Below, piece after piece: positions 1 through 9,448 of a DNA stretch of 64,000 bases (positions are counted from its first letter, which is position 1; the number at the start of each line of letters is the position of its first letter). The translations under genes were made by a program, and so were the position numbers. The stretch comes from Lysobacter arvi (GTDB lineage Bacteria > Pseudomonadota > Gammaproteobacteria > Xanthomonadales > Xanthomonadaceae). Below the pieces are notes generated by a model. The model did no database searches. It saw nothing but the letters and a program-made list of their open reading frames with translations, and was not told the origin of the DNA. Where the stretch lies: positions 62,001 to 126,000 of the forward strand of contig JARUHG010000001.1 in NCBI GenBank assembly GCA_031216755.1, in the 5' to 3' direction.

Positions 1-247
1 GCAGGCCCTCGCGCGGGGTGAAGCGCAGCCAGCTGCTCTTGGGACGGAACATCGCGCACCGCACCTGCGCGCGCGCGTCCTTGATCGTGAAGTACAGGTG
101 CCCGGACGACGGGCGCGAGACGTTGCCCAGTTCGCCCTCGACCCAGATCGAGGGAAAGGCGCCTTCCAGCAGGTCGCGCGCCAGCGTGTTCAGCTGGCTT
201 GGCGTGAGCACCGTATCGGGGCGGCTGGCGTCGGCGAAGGAAGGCAT
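1..247 (-). CDS. xseA: Exodeoxyribonuclease VII large subunit, N-terminal part (cut by window edge)
   Basis: XseA is the large subunit of the enzyme that degrades single-stranded DNA in both directions to acid-soluble oligonucleotides. Only the first ~82 codons are present; the gene runs off the left edge. The ATG at 247-245 opens a protein starting [20 protein letters not shown], followed by [19 protein letters not shown], the typical start of the N-terminal OB-fold of XseA, and then a [12 protein letters not shown] stretch, all family hallmarks. It diverges from ispG, with about 108 bases between the two starts. The family call is confident; nothing can be said of the catalytic part. Confidence 0.9.
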   Translation of the reverse strand, partial: MPSFADASRPDTVLTPSQLNTLARDLLEGAFPSIWVEGELGNVSRPSSGHLYFTIKDARAQVRCAMFRPKSSWLRFTPREGL

Positions 248-355
248 GGCGGGGCCGTTCGATGGCCGGCCACGGTACCGCAGGCGGGGGCGCGGGTCAC
301 GTGATCGGCCACGTGAAGGCGGCGGTCGCCGCGGGCGGTGGCCTACAATAGGCGC

Positions 356-1630
356 ATGAATTCGCATGCCCAGGCGCCCTGCGCGCATCCCGGTTTCGGC
401 CCATTGCCGCGTCGCCTGACGACCGCGGTGAAGATCGGCGGCGTCGACGTCGGCGGCGGCCATCCGGTCGTCGTGCAGTCGATGACCAACACCGACACGG
501 CCGACGTCGCCTCCACCACGAAGCAGGTCGCCGAACTCTGGCGCGCGGGCTCGGAGATGGTGCGCGTCACCGTCAACACGCCCGAAGCCGCGGCCGCCGT
601 GCCGCGCATCGTCGACAAGCTGGCGATGATGGGCGTCAACGTGCCGATCATCGGCGACTTCCACTACAACGGGCACCAGCTGCTCACCGCCGAGCCGGCC
701 TGTGCCGAGGCGCTGGCGAAGTACCGCATCAACCCGGGCAACGTCGGGTTCGGCAAGAAGAAGGACAGCCAGTTCGCGACGCTGATCGAGCTGGCGATCC
801 GCTACGACAAGCCGGTGCGCATCGGTGCGAACTGGGGATCGCTCGACCAGGCGCTCGCCGCGCAGCTGATGGACGAAAACCACGCGCTGGCCGAGCCGCG
901 CGAAGCCGCCGAAGTGCTGCGCGAGGCCTTGATCCGCTCGGCGCTGGATTCGGCCGCGCGCGCCGAGGAACTGGGCCTGCCCGCTGACCGGATCGTGCTC
1001 AGCGCGAAGGTCAGCGGCGTGCAGGAGCTGATCGCCGTGTATCGCGAGCTCGCGCGCCGCGGCAAGTACGCGTTGCACCTGGGCCTCACCGAAGCCGGCA
1101 TCGGCAGCAAGGGCATCGTCGCCTCCAGCGCCGCGCTGGGCGTTCTGCTGCAGGAAGGCATCGGCGACACGATCCGCATCTCGCTCACGCCCGAGCCGGG
1201 GCAGTCGCGCACGAACGAGGTCGTCGTCGCGCAGGAGCTGCTGCAGACGATGGGGCTGCGCGCGTTCACGCCGATGGTCACCGCGTGCCCCGGCTGCGGC
1301 CGCACCACGAGCACCTTCTTCCAGGAGCTGGCCAAGACCGTGCAGGAGCACGTGCGCGCGAAGATGCCGGAGTGGAAGGTGACGCATCCGGGCGCGGAGA
1401 ACCTCACGCTCGCGGTGATGGGCTGCGTCGTGAACGGCCCCGGCGAATCGCGCCACGCGAACATCGGCATTTCGCTGCCGGGGACGGGCGAAGCGCCGTC
1501 CGCGCCGGTGTTCGAGGATGGCGAGAAGACCGTGACGCTGCGCGGCGAGAACATCGCGCACGAGTTCGTGGCGCTGATCGACCGGTACGTCGAGCGCAAG
1601 TTCGGGGCCGACGCGGCGCGTGGCGGCTGA
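356..1630 (+). CDS. ispG: 4-hydroxy-3-methylbut-2-en-1-yl diphosphate synthase (flavodoxin)
   Basis: IspG (GcpE) is the 4Fe-4S enzyme of the methylerythritol phosphate pathway that converts 2-C-methylerythritol 2,4-cyclodiphosphate to HMBPP. About 424 residues, the usual proteobacterial length. The N-terminal TIM-barrel includes [14 protein letters not shown]; the C-terminal cluster-binding domain shows [13 protein letters not shown] and [12 protein letters not shown], supplying the three conserved Cys and the Glu ligand. I prefer the ATG at 356 to an in-frame GTG at 338: the longer form would begin inside TACAAT, which looks like a promoter -10 box. The 3' end overlaps the start of the PAP2 gene by 11 bases, so the two are probably co-transcribed. 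Confidence 0.96.
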   Translation: MNSHAQAPCAHPGFGPLPRRLTTAVKIGGVDVGGGHPVVVQSMTNTDTADVASTTKQVAELWRAGSEMVRVTVNTPEAAAAVPRIVDKLAMMGVNVPIIGDFHYNGHQLLTAEPACAEALAKYRINPGNVGFGKKKDSQFATLIELAIRYDKPVRIGANWGSLDQALAAQLMDENHALAEPREAAEVLREALIRSALDSAARAEELGLPADRIVLSAKVSGVQELIAVYRELARRGKYALHLGLTEAGIGSKGIVASSAALGVLLQEGIGDTIRISLTPEPGQSRTNEVVVAQELLQTMGLRAFTPMVTACPGCGRTTSTFFQELAKTVQEHVRAKMPEWKVTHPGAENLTLAVMGCVVNGPGESRHANIGISLPGTGEAPSAPVFEDGEKTVTLRGENIAHEFVALIDRYVERKFGADAARGG

Positions 1631-2339
1631 GCCGGGCGACAACGCACTGGCAAGCGTCCTGCGCGTCGGCGCGGGGCTGCTGCGCCGTCACGGCCTGCTG
1701 CTCGCGCTGGTCTTCGCCGGGCTGCTGCTGCCGCTGTGGGTGTTCGGCGAACTGGCCGACGAAATCCACGAGAACGAGTCGATCGCGTTCGACGAGCCGA
1801 TCCTGCGCTTCGCGCATGCAGCCGCGCGCGAAGGCCTGGACGAGTTCTTCGTGTTCATGTCGAAGCTGGGGTACTCCGGCGGCGTCGTGCCGTTCGACAT
1901 CGCCTTCGTGCTCGCGCTGACCGCGTTGCGCAAGTATCGCGAGGCGGTGTTCGCGGCGGTGGCGTTGGGCGGCTCGGCGTTGCTCAACCTCGGCGCGAAG
2001 CTGTTCTTCGCGCGCGACCGGCCTTCGCTGTGGGAATCGATCGCCCCGGAAACCACCTACAGCTTTCCCAGCGGCCATGCGATGGGCTCGATGACGCTGG
2101 CCTGCGTGCTGGTGTTGCTGGCCTGGCACACGCGCTGGCGCTGGGCGGTGCTTGTGCTGATGGTGCCGTTCGTGTTGCTGGTCGGCCTTTCGCGCGTGTA
2201 CCTGGGCGTGCATTACCCGTCCGACATCCTGGCCGGCTGGGCGGTGGCGACGGCCTGGGTCGCGGCGGTTTACCTGCTGGTGTACCGGGTGAACGGGCGG
2301 CCATGGCGCCGCGTCGTCCTCCCGGCGGCCGACGACTGA
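1620..2339 (+). CDS. PAP2-family membrane phosphatase
   Basis: An integral membrane phosphatase of the PAP2 / undecaprenyl-pyrophosphate phosphatase superfamily, 239 residues with about six hydrophobic segments. The three catalytic motifs are visible: KLFFARDRP (C1), PSGH (C2) and [16 protein letters not shown] (C3, with the catalytic His). These act on lipid phosphates or pyrophosphates at the periplasmic face. It starts with GTG inside the ispG stop region, so it is translationally coupled to an isoprenoid gene; a role on isoprenyl pyrophosphates such as undecaprenyl-PP would fit, but that is inference. It converges on the EamA transporter gene with a 10-base gap. Confidence 0.9.
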   Translation: MAAEPGDNALASVLRVGAGLLRRHGLLLALVFAGLLLPLWVFGELADEIHENESIAFDEPILRFAHAAAREGLDEFFVFMSKLGYSGGVVPFDIAFVLALTALRKYREAVFAAVALGGSALLNLGAKLFFARDRPSLWESIAPETTYSFPSGHAMGSMTLACVLVLLAWHTRWRWAVLVLMVPFVLLVGLSRVYLGVHYPSDILAGWAVATAWVAAVYLLVYRVNGRPWRRVVLPAADD

Positions 2340-2349
2340 CCCGCACGGT

Positions 2350-3261
2350 TCATTCGCCGGGCTTGGCGGCCTCGACCGGCGCGGTGGTGGCGTGGCGGCG
2401 CAGCAGCACGGCCTCCCGGTGCGCGATGTAGGCGTTGGACGCGAGGATGATGCCGGCGCCGATCCACGTCCACGTGTCGACGGTTTCGTTGAACCAGAGC
2501 CAGCCCACCAGCGCCACCAGCGGCAACTGGATGAAGCTGATTGGCGTCAGCGCCGACACTTCGCCCAGCTTCAGCGCATGCGTCCACAACACCTGGCCGC
2601 CCGTGCCGAACAGGCCCGCGCCGATGACCCACAGCCACGTCACGCCCTGCGGCCACTCCCACACGAACAGCGCCGGCACCAGCGAAATCGGCACCCAGAA
2701 CAGATACGTGTAGAGGACGATGGTGTTGGCGGCGTCCACGCGCGCCAATTGCTTGATCTGGATCGCGACCACCGCGCTCAGGACGGCGGCGAGCAGCGCG
2801 ATGAGCGTGCCCACCGTGAATTCGTGCGAGAACGGCCGCACGATCACCAGCACGCCGATGAAGCCGGCCACGACCGCGGCCCAGCGCCGGCCGCGCACGT
2901 GTTCTCCCAGCAACAGGGCTGCGAGGATCGTGACGAACACCGGCGACGAGTACGACAGCGAGATCGCCTGCGCCAGCGGCAGGTGGCCGATGGCCCAGAA
3001 GCCGCACAGCATCGAGAAGATACCGATCAGGCAGCGGACGAAATAGCGCGGCAGCTGGCGCGTGCGCAGCGCCGCCGGATCCATGCGCATCACCAGCGGC
3101 AACACGGTCATGAGGCCGAAGAAATTGCGGAAGAACGCGATTTCCATCGTATTGAGCGAATGCGATGCGAGCCGGATCGCGATCGCCATCACGCCGAAAC
3201 ACAGAGTGCTGGCGAGCATGAACCCCGCGGCGCGAAGCGGATGGGGCAGGGCTTCGCTCAC
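2350..3261 (-). CDS. DMT-superfamily (EamA) transporter
   Basis: A 303-residue inner-membrane protein with ten hydrophobic segments arranged as two EamA repeats, typical of the drug/metabolite transporter superfamily. The second half shows the family-typical SFIQLPLVALVGWLWFNE stretch, where a conserved Pro and Glu mark the ninth helix region. Substrate cannot be told from sequence; relatives export amino acids, nucleosides or drugs. It is the last gene of a minus-strand run pyrD-murB-eamA, starting only 12 bases after the murB stop, so probably expressed with them. The start ATG at 3261 gives a short cytoplasmic N-terminus (MSEALPHPLRAAGF) before helix 1. Confidence 0.88.
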   Translation of the reverse strand: MSEALPHPLRAAGFMLASTLCFGVMAIAIRLASHSLNTMEIAFFRNFFGLMTVLPLVMRMDPAALRTRQLPRYFVRCLIGIFSMLCGFWAIGHLPLAQAISLSYSSPVFVTILAALLLGEHVRGRRWAAVVAGFIGVLVIVRPFSHEFTVGTLIALLAAVLSAVVAIQIKQLARVDAANTIVLYTYLFWVPISLVPALFVWEWPQGVTWLWVIGAGLFGTGGQVLWTHALKLGEVSALTPISFIQLPLVALVGWLWFNETVDTWTWIGAGIILASNAYIAHREAVLLRRHATTAPVEAAKPGE

Positions 3262-3273
3262 GGTGGGCGCTCC

Positions 3274-4314
3274 TTACCAGCTCGCGCCGACGATGCGCGG
3301 TTCGGGTTCGATGGATACCGCAAAGCGCGTGCGCACCGAGTCGGCGATGCGTCGAGCCAGCGTGAGCAGCTCGTGGCCGCTCGCGTTGCCGTGGTTCACC
3401 AGCACCAGGGCGTGAGAAGGCGCGACGCCCGCATCGCCGTCGCGGTGGCCTTTCCAGCCGCACGCGTCGATGAACCAGGCCGCCGAGAGCTTGCGTGTCT
3501 CCGGGCCGTTGCCGCGGAACACGGGCATGGCGGGATGCTCCGCCTGCAGCGCTTCGGCGAGGGCGACCGGGACGATGGGATTCTTGAAGAAGCTGCCGGC
3601 GTTGCCGAGCACGGCGGGATCGGGCAGTTTGCGGCGGCGGATCGCGATGACGGCCTGCGCCACGTCGCGCGGCGCGGGGGCCGTGATGCCCATCGCGATG
3701 AGCTCGTCGCCGATGCCGGCGTAATCGAGCTTCAGGTTCGGAGTGCGCGGCAGTGCGAACTCGACCGCCGTGACGATGTAGCGGTCGGGCTCGTGCTTGA
3801 ACACGCTGTCGCGATACCCGAAGGCGCACTGGCCGACATCGAAACGGTGCATGCGCCCGGTAGCGGGCTCGAAGCTCTCGACTGCGTGCACGAAGTCGCG
3901 CACTTCGATGCCGTACGCGCCGATGTTCTGGATCGGCGCGGCCCCCACTGTGCCGGGAATCAAAGCGAGGTTCTCCAGCCCGGCGAAGCCCTGGTCCAGC
4001 ATGCGCATCACGAAGCCGTGCCAGGGGACGCCCGCGTCGGCGCGCACGATCGCGATGTCGCCGTCGTCGCGTACCATCCGGACGTCCTGCCCGGTGAGCG
4101 CGAGCAGTGGCATCTCGGGGTCGCCCGCGAACAGCAGGTTGCTGCCGCCGCCCAGCACGAGCGGCGCGCGGCCGGCGAAGTCGCTGCGCTCGAACAGGGT
4201 GGGCAGGGCGCTCGCGTCCGTTACTTCCGCCAGCAGCGGGGCGGTTGCGGCGACCCCGAACGTGTTGCGCGTACGCAGCGGCGCACCGCGAAGGACGCGG
4301 ATCGGGTCGGTCAT
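3274..4314 (-). CDS. murB: UDP-N-acetylmuramate dehydrogenase (type I)
   Basis: MurB is the cytoplasmic FAD enzyme that reduces UDP-GlcNAc-enolpyruvate to UDP-MurNAc with NADPH. At 346 residues it matches the E. coli-type (type I) enzyme. The FAD-binding part has VLGGGSNLLF near residue 55 and IGAAPIQNIGAYGIEVRDFV-like sequence; the type I insertion carries FGYRDSVFK (substrate Tyr/Arg), and the catalytic Ser is in LGNAGSFFKNP. The carboxyl end has EPEPRIVG with the conserved Glu. It lies 19 bases downstream of pyrD and 12 upstream of the transporter. Confidence 0.96.
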   Translation of the reverse strand: MTDPIRVLRGAPLRTRNTFGVAATAPLLAEVTDASALPTLFERSDFAGRAPLVLGGGSNLLFAGDPEMPLLALTGQDVRMVRDDGDIAIVRADAGVPWHGFVMRMLDQGFAGLENLALIPGTVGAAPIQNIGAYGIEVRDFVHAVESFEPATGRMHRFDVGQCAFGYRDSVFKHEPDRYIVTAVEFALPRTPNLKLDYAGIGDELIAMGITAPAPRDVAQAVIAIRRRKLPDPAVLGNAGSFFKNPIVPVALAEALQAEHPAMPVFRGNGPETRKLSAAWFIDACGWKGHRDGDAGVAPSHALVLVNHGNASGHELLTLARRIADSVRTRFAVSIEPEPRIVGASW

Positions 4315-4333
4315 GGGGACGTGCGTTCGCCGG

Positions 4334-5392
4334 TCATACGATCGGCGGCATGTTGCCGCGGCTGGGCGCTTCCTTGCGGCGACGCATGGCTTCGACGCAT
4401 TCCTTGATCAGCGCCGGCCCGCGGTAGACCAGGCCCGTGTAGCACTGGACGAGCGTCGCACCCGCGGCCATCTTGGCCGCCGCATCGGCGCCGGACAGGA
4501 TGCCGCCCACGCCGATCATCGGAATCGATTCGGGCAGGCGCGTGCGCATCATGCGCAGCACGGCCGTGGCCTGGCCGAGCAACGGCTTGCCGGACAGCCC
4601 GCCCGCTTCGTGCGCCAACGGCGAGCCTTCGATGCCCACGCGCGACACGGTGGTGTTGGTCGCGATCACGCCGTCGACGTGCAGGTCGCCAAGGACGCGC
4701 GCGGCGGCTTCCACGTCGTTATCGGTGAGGTCCGGCGCGATCTTGACCAGCATCGGGACGCGTCGCCCATGCACCGCCGCAAGCCGTTCCTGCGCCTCGC
4801 GCAGCGTCCCGACGAGTCGCCGCAATGCCTGCTCTTCCTGAAGCTCACGCAGGCCCGCGGTATTGGGCGAGGAGATGTTGACGGTGACGTAATCGGCAAT
4901 CGGATAGACGCGATCGAGACAGAACAGGTAGTCGTTCTCCGCCGAATCGTTCGGCGTGTCCTTGTTCTTGCCGATGTTGATGCCGAGCAGGCCGTGGCGC
5001 CGCTTGGCGCGTTCGACGTTGCGGACCAGCATGTCGACGCCGCCATTGTTGAAGCCCAGGCGGTTGATGACCGCCTGATGCTCGGGCAACCGGAACATGC
5101 GCGGCTTCGGGTTGCCTGCCTGTGGGCGAGGCGTGACGGTACCGATCTCGATGAACCCGAAACCCAGCGCCATCAGCGCATCGATGTGCGCGCCGTTCTT
5201 GTCCAGGCCCGCGGCCAGACCGACCGGATTGGGGAACGTCAGTCCGAACGCGCGGGTCGGCAACGGGGCAGGGCGACGCGAAAGCAGCGCGCCTGCGCCG
5301 GTGCGGTACGCCACTTCCAGCGCATTGAGTGCGGCGCCGTGGGCGGCTTCTGCGTCCAGGCCAAACAGGAAGGGGCGGGCGAGTCCGTACAT
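4334..5392 (-). CDS. pyrD: Dihydroorotate dehydrogenase (quinone), class 2
   Basis: PyrD oxidises dihydroorotate to orotate in pyrimidine synthesis, passing electrons to membrane quinone. 352 residues with the class 2 amphipathic N-terminal membrane-binding helices ([20 protein letters not shown]). FMN and substrate motifs are plain: [35 protein letters not shown] with the class 2 catalytic Ser, [26 protein letters not shown] and IPMIGVGGI. First gene of the pyrD-murB-transporter run. The ~157 bases between it and the next gene carry copies of an ATTCGGGA-type repeat. Confidence 0.97.
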   Translation of the reverse strand: MYGLARPFLFGLDAEAAHGAALNALEVAYRTGAGALLSRRPAPLPTRAFGLTFPNPVGLAAGLDKNGAHIDALMALGFGFIEIGTVTPRPQAGNPKPRMFRLPEHQAVINRLGFNNGGVDMLVRNVERAKRRHGLLGINIGKNKDTPNDSAENDYLFCLDRVYPIADYVTVNISSPNTAGLRELQEEQALRRLVGTLREAQERLAAVHGRRVPMLVKIAPDLTDNDVEAAARVLGDLHVDGVIATNTTVSRVGIEGSPLAHEAGGLSGKPLLGQATAVLRMMRTRLPESIPMIGVGGILSGADAAAKMAAGATLVQCYTGLVYRGPALIKECVEAMRRRKEAPSRGNMPPIV

Positions 5393-5424
5393 TTCGGGAT
5401 CAGGGATTCGAGGTTCGGGATTCG
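5393..5424. repeat. Short GGGATTCG-type direct repeats upstream of pyrD
   Basis: Immediately upstream of the pyrD start, the motif TTCGGGAT / GGGATTCG occurs three to four times with small variations, and a related copy (TGAATCCCGGATCA) lies near 5531-5544. The same motif is repeated perfectly at 63,062-63,089. Short intergenic repeats of this kind are common in Xanthomonadaceae intergenic DNA; no function is implied by the sequence. Confidence 0.5.
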
Positions 5425-5549
5425 ATTGAAAACTCGGTCAATGGATGCGTGCGCGTTCGATTCGAATCAATCGGACCTTGGGGACAGCGCAGCGGACGAC
5501 ATCTACGCCGCCTTCACCCGTCCCCGATCCTGAATCCCGGATCACGGCT

Positions 5550-7082
5550 TCACAGATCGAACTTGATGCCCTGCGCCAGCGGCAGCGCGTCGGAGTAGTT
5601 GATCGTGTTGGTCTGCCGGCGCATGTAGGCGCGCCAGGCATCCGAGCCCGACTCGCGACCGCCGCCGGTTTCCTTCTCGCCGCCGAACGCGCCGCCGATC
5701 TCCGCGCCGCTGGTGCCGATGTTGACGTTGGCGATGCCACAGTCCGAACCGGCCGCCGACAGGAACGCCTCGGCGGCCTTCAGGTTCTGCGTGAAAATCG
5801 CGGACGACAGGCCCTGCGGCACGTCGTTCTGCATGTGGATCGCGTCGTCCAGGTCGCGGTACTTCATGACGTACAGGATCGGCGCGAAGGTCTCGTGCTG
5901 CACGATGTCCGCTTCGTTCGACAGGCCCGTCACGATGGTCGGCAGCACGAAATTGCCGGCGCGCTCGATGGCGGCGCCGCCGGTCTCGACCTTGCCGCCC
6001 GCGGCCTTCGCCTGTTCGATCGCGTCGAGGTAGGCCTGCACGGCGTCGCGGCTGTTGAGCGGGCCCATCAGATTGGCCGGATCGGTCGGATCGCCGATCT
6101 TCTTCTCCACCTGCTTGTAAGCGGTAACGAGCTTGGCGAGCACGTCGTCGTAGATGGACTCGTGCACGAACAGGCGGCGCGTCGTGGTGCAGCGCTGGCC
6201 CGCAGTGCCGACGGCGCCGAAGACGATGGCCGGAATGGCGAGCTTCAGATCGGCCGTCGGGTCGACGATGATCGCGTTGTTGCCGCCAAGTTCCAGCAGC
6301 GAACGGCCCATGCGGCGCGCGACGCGCTCGCCCACGATGCGGCCCACCTTGGTCGAACCGGTGAAGCTGATGAGCGGAATGCGCTTGTCGTCGACGAAGG
6401 TGGAGGCCAGCTCCGTGCCGGCGTCATTGAACAGGAAGAAGATGTCCGGGAAGCCGCCGGCCTTCAACGCGTCGTTGCAGATCTTCATCGAGGCGATGGC
6501 CGACAGCGGCGTCTTCGGCGAGGGCTTCCAGATCGTGATATCGCCGCAGATGGCCGCGATGAACGAGTTCCATGCCCACACCGCGACGGGGAAATTGAAC
6601 GCCGAGATCACGCCGACGAGGCCGAGCGGATGCCACTGCTCGTACATGCGGTGGCCGGGGCGCTCAGAGTGCATGGTCAGGCCGTACAACTGGCGCGACA
6701 GGCCGACCGCGAAGTCGCCGATGTCGATCATTTCCTGGACTTCGCCGTCGCCTTCGGGCTTGGACTTGCCCATCTCCAGCGCGACCAGCGAGCCCAGTGC
6801 GTCCTTGTGCGCGCGCAGCGCCTCGGCGCACAGGCGGATCGCCTCGCCGCGACGCGGTGCGGGCGTCGTGCGCCAGACCTTGAATGCGGCCTGCGCGCGC
6901 TCGACGATGGTGTCGTAATCGGACTGCGACGACGCGTGGACCTTCGCCAGTACCTCACCGTTGGTCGGGTTCACCGACTCGAGCACCCCTGCATCGCGTG
7001 TGCCGGACCACTCGCCGTTGCCGAGGTAGGTACCGGATTCGGCGCCGGTCAGGCCGAGGGCGGTGAGGACGGGGTGGGTCAT
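5550..7082 (-). CDS. ALDH7-family aldehyde dehydrogenase (alpha-aminoadipic semialdehyde / piperideine-6-carboxylate dehydrogenase-like)
   Basis: A 510-residue NAD-dependent aldehyde dehydrogenase of the antiquitin (ALDH7A1) type. Features are [13 protein letters not shown] (cofactor/transition-state Asn), FTGSTKVGR (NAD-binding), [12 protein letters not shown] with the general base Glu, and [12 protein letters not shown] with the catalytic Cys; [20 protein letters not shown] is typical of ALDH7. Bacterial members (AmaB/Pcd type) oxidise the semialdehyde of lysine breakdown to 2-aminoadipate. The ATG is preceded by GGGAGA and lies only 22 bases downstream of tRNA-Arg on the same strand, so it may be read from the tRNA promoter. 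If the nearby diaminopimelate decarboxylase yields lysine from murein peptides, this enzyme could serve its catabolism (inference). Confidence 0.88.
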   Translation of the reverse strand: MTHPVLTALGLTGAESGTYLGNGEWSGTRDAGVLESVNPTNGEVLAKVHASSQSDYDTIVERAQAAFKVWRTTPAPRRGEAIRLCAEALRAHKDALGSLVALEMGKSKPEGDGEVQEMIDIGDFAVGLSRQLYGLTMHSERPGHRMYEQWHPLGLVGVISAFNFPVAVWAWNSFIAAICGDITIWKPSPKTPLSAIASMKICNDALKAGGFPDIFFLFNDAGTELASTFVDDKRIPLISFTGSTKVGRIVGERVARRMGRSLLELGGNNAIIVDPTADLKLAIPAIVFGAVGTAGQRCTTTRRLFVHESIYDDVLAKLVTAYKQVEKKIGDPTDPANLMGPLNSRDAVQAYLDAIEQAKAAGGKVETGGAAIERAGNFVLPTIVTGLSNEADIVQHETFAPILYVMKYRDLDDAIHMQNDVPQGLSSAIFTQNLKAAEAFLSAAGSDCGIANVNIGTSGAEIGGAFGGEKETGGGRESGSDAWRAYMRRQTNTINYSDALPLAQGIKFDL

Positions 7083-7104
7083 GGTGTCTCCCTTGCTGCG
7101 CAGG

Positions 7105-7181
7105 TGGCGGCCCCGACACGATTCGAACGTGCGACCTGTCCCTTAGGAGGGGACCGCTCTATCCAGCTGAGCTACGGGGCC
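7105..7181 (-). tRNA. tRNA-Arg (anticodon CCT)
   Basis: Folds as a 77-nt tRNA with encoded CCA. The acceptor stem GGCCCCG pairs with CGGGGCC, discriminator G, then CCA. The anticodon stem GTCCC/GGGAC closes a CTCCTAA loop, giving anticodon CCT, which reads AGG (Arg). The T-loop TTCGAAT is standard. The aldehyde dehydrogenase gene follows within 22 bases on the same strand, with no obvious terminator between. No fragment of this tRNA is repeated in the window. Confidence 0.97.
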
Positions 7182-7308
7182 ATGAGACGGGCATTTTCGC
7201 ATGAACGCGTGCGGATCGGGCCGGGAAGGACGCCGATCCGCTATCGGAAAAGCCTGCGGATCGGCGTAAGCCCGGCGATCCGGACCTGCGGCGCGGAGAA
7301 CGCGCGGG

Positions 7309-8580
7309 TCAGGACTCGCCGCCGGTGCCTTCGCCGAGCGCCGGATCGGCCGGATCGTGCTGGCCCTTGGCCACGACGGTCGTCGCCGTGAGGTCGCCGG
7401 TCACGTTGCCGAGCGTCGCGAACACGTCGGGAATGGTGTCCAGCGCCAGCAGCAGGCCGAGTGGCTCCACCGGCAATCCGAGCGCCTGCGTCACCGGCAT
7501 GTTGGTCGCCATGAAGCTGACCTGGCCCGGCAGGCCCACCGATCCCATGCTGATCACCACCGCGAGCGCCGCCGCGGCGGCCCATTGCGCGACGCTCAGG
7601 TCCACGCCGTACGCCCATGCGATGAACGCCGCCACGCCCAGGTACTGGATCGGGCTGGTGATGCGGAACAGCGAGACCGCCATCGGCAGCACCAGCGAAG
7701 TGACGCTCAGCGGATGGCGCAGCCGCTCGCGCGAGGACTCGATCATCGCCGGGAGCGATGCCAGCGACGACTGCGTGCTGGCCGCCACGACCTGCGCGGG
7801 CGCGATGGCGGAGGCGAACCGGCGCAGGCGCTCCCCGCCGACGAGGATCGCGATCGGATACATCAGCGCGGTCGCGAGCAGGTACATCGTGCACAGGATC
7901 GCGATGTACCAGCCGAACGCGCCGATCATGCCGTGGCCCACGCGTGCGCACACGGCCAGCACCAGCGCGAACACGCCAACCGGCGCGACCCACAGCACCC
8001 AGTGCACGATGACGATCATCACGTCGGCGATGCCCTGGATCAGCTCCAGCACGCGAGCGCGACGCCCGGCTTCGATCCGGGTCAGGCCGAAGCCGAAGAA
8101 CAGCGCGAACACCACCAGCGGCAACATCGCGCTGGACGCGGCGGCCGCCAGCGCGTTGGCGGGAATGATCCCGGCGAACCATTCGGCCAGCGAGCCCGGG
8201 AGCGAAAGTTGCGCCGCGCCCGCGGTGGCCGCGCGCAGCGAGTCGGCCAGCCCCTCCTGGCGCGGCACGAAGGAAAACAGGGTCGGCGCGACGATGGCGG
8301 CGAATGCGGCGCACACGGCCAGGATCACGACGAAGGTGATGATCGCCTTGCGCGCCGTGCGGCCGGAGGCGGCGGCATCGGTCGCGTTGTTCACGCCGAT
8401 GACGACCAGCGCCGCCACCAGCGGCACCACCGTCATCTGCAGCGCGTTGAGCCACAGCCGGCCGACCGGCTGCACGAAATCGGCGACCCGTCCGGCGAGC
8501 ACCGGATCGAGCCAGGCGAGGGCCAGGCCGATCACGGCACCGATGAAAAGTCCGAGGAGTACGCGGGCGGTGTTCGACAT
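7309..8580 (-). CDS. Dicarboxylate/amino acid:cation symporter (DAACS family)
   Basis: A 423-residue membrane protein of the glutamate/dicarboxylate symporter family. The N-terminal helices match the fold (VGRLWLNALQMTVVPLVAAL), and the C-terminal re-entrant region has the signature MGSVGLPGQVSFMATNMPV in place of the usual HP2/TM8 sequence; LDTIPDVFATLGNVTGDLTA carries the family-typical Asp and Asn near TM8. Substrates in the family are glutamate, aspartate, serine or C4-dicarboxylates; the exact one cannot be told. It is the last gene of the minus arm of the muropeptide locus, so uptake of acidic amino acids or small peptide products would be sensible (inference). Confidence 0.9.
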   Translation of the reverse strand: MSNTARVLLGLFIGAVIGLALAWLDPVLAGRVADFVQPVGRLWLNALQMTVVPLVAALVVIGVNNATDAAASGRTARKAIITFVVILAVCAAFAAIVAPTLFSFVPRQEGLADSLRAATAGAAQLSLPGSLAEWFAGIIPANALAAAASSAMLPLVVFALFFGFGLTRIEAGRRARVLELIQGIADVMIVIVHWVLWVAPVGVFALVLAVCARVGHGMIGAFGWYIAILCTMYLLATALMYPIAILVGGERLRRFASAIAPAQVVAASTQSSLASLPAMIESSRERLRHPLSVTSLVLPMAVSLFRITSPIQYLGVAAFIAWAYGVDLSVAQWAAAAALAVVISMGSVGLPGQVSFMATNMPVTQALGLPVEPLGLLLALDTIPDVFATLGNVTGDLTATTVVAKGQHDPADPALGEGTGGES

Positions 8581-8654
8581 CGGCGAGGTGTTTTCCTGGC
8601 GGTTCGGTCAGTCCACCCTCGCGCGATGGCGCGCGGGGGCGTGAGGTGTTGGGG

Positions 8655-9437
8655 TCATTCGGCGTGCATCGGCGCGGGAAGATCCCACTGCGCGTGCAGG
8701 CGCTCGAGTTCGTTCCGCGGCAACAGCGCAAAGATAGGTTTGCGGCGCGGGTCCAGCCAGGCGAGCAGTTCGCGCATCGCCGGTTCCGGCATGGCCGTGC
8801 AACCGGCGGTCGCCTCGCCCGGCGCGCGCCACAGGTGGGCGAAGATGCAACTTCCGGCGCCGCTGCGGTTGCCGGCGTTGTGCTCGATCACGAACCCGAG
8901 CTTGTAACGGACGTCGCCGTTGGCGTGCAGGTCGCGGCGCATCGGCTCGGTGGAGCCTTCCACGGCGGCATCGCCAACCTGCTTCGCATCGACGATGCGG
9001 TTGTAGAGCGGGGAGGCGGGCACGTCGATGCACCAGTCCGACGCCCCCATGCCCTCGTAGGGCCACGCGGTCGAAGCCGTGTCGGCGTAGCCGAACGCCG
9101 TGCCGATGCGGAACACGCCCGCCGGCGCGCGGCCATCGCCTTCCTGCTTCTGCGGCGCATCGGGCTGCGGGGAATGAAGCCCCAGCCCCCAGGCCGAACC
9201 GTTGCGGCCCACGCTGATCGGCGTCGTTTCGCCGGTCTGGCGCCACTGCCCGCCGTTGCGCTCATATCGGCGCAGCGTGCCGGTGGTGGCGTTCCAGTCC
9301 GCGGTGGTGACCAGCACGAGCTGGCGCGCGTCGTTCCAGGGCGTCGTCGCGGGTTTCGGCGTCATGCCCGCGCAGGCCGCCAGCATGGCGAGCGAGGCGA
9401 CGATGAGGCACCGGGCGAATGCAGCGGTCGAACGCAT
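8655..9437 (-). CDS. L,D-transpeptidase (YkuD)-like lipoprotein or secreted protein
   Basis: A 260-residue exported protein. The N-terminus (MRSTAAFARCLIVASLAMLA) is a signal peptide ending in a lipobox-like LAACAG, so it is probably a lipoprotein. The C-terminal half has SCIFAHLW followed by a TAGCTAM motif, the His...S/T-x-G-C arrangement of the YkuD catalytic site in the non-canonical subfamily related to ErfK/YbiS. YkuD enzymes cross-link or trim murein at meso-diaminopimelate, acting as L,D-transpeptidase or L,D-carboxypeptidase. It sits directly after the RpiR-type regulator (11-base gap), inside the muropeptide locus, consistent with trimming tetrapeptides to tripeptides. The start chosen is the ATG with the signal peptide. 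Confidence 0.82.
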   Translation of the reverse strand: MRSTAAFARCLIVASLAMLAACAGMTPKPATTPWNDARQLVLVTTADWNATTGTLRRYERNGGQWRQTGETTPISVGRNGSAWGLGLHSPQPDAPQKQEGDGRAPAGVFRIGTAFGYADTASTAWPYEGMGASDWCIDVPASPLYNRIVDAKQVGDAAVEGSTEPMRRDLHANGDVRYKLGFVIEHNAGNRSGAGSCIFAHLWRAPGEATAGCTAMPEPAMRELLAWLDPRRKPIFALLPRNELERLHAQWDLPAPMHAE

Positions 9438-9448
9438 GGGAACTCCGG

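Noticed and set aside
18-359. A 113-codon plus-strand frame at the left edge
   Set aside because: It is antisense to the N-terminal part of xseA, which has clear family motifs, and the remainder covers the intergenic region before ispG.
7105-7181. tRNA-Arg as a second island boundary
   Set aside because: No repeat of its 3' part was found elsewhere in the window, and the flanking genes are ordinary chromosomal ones.
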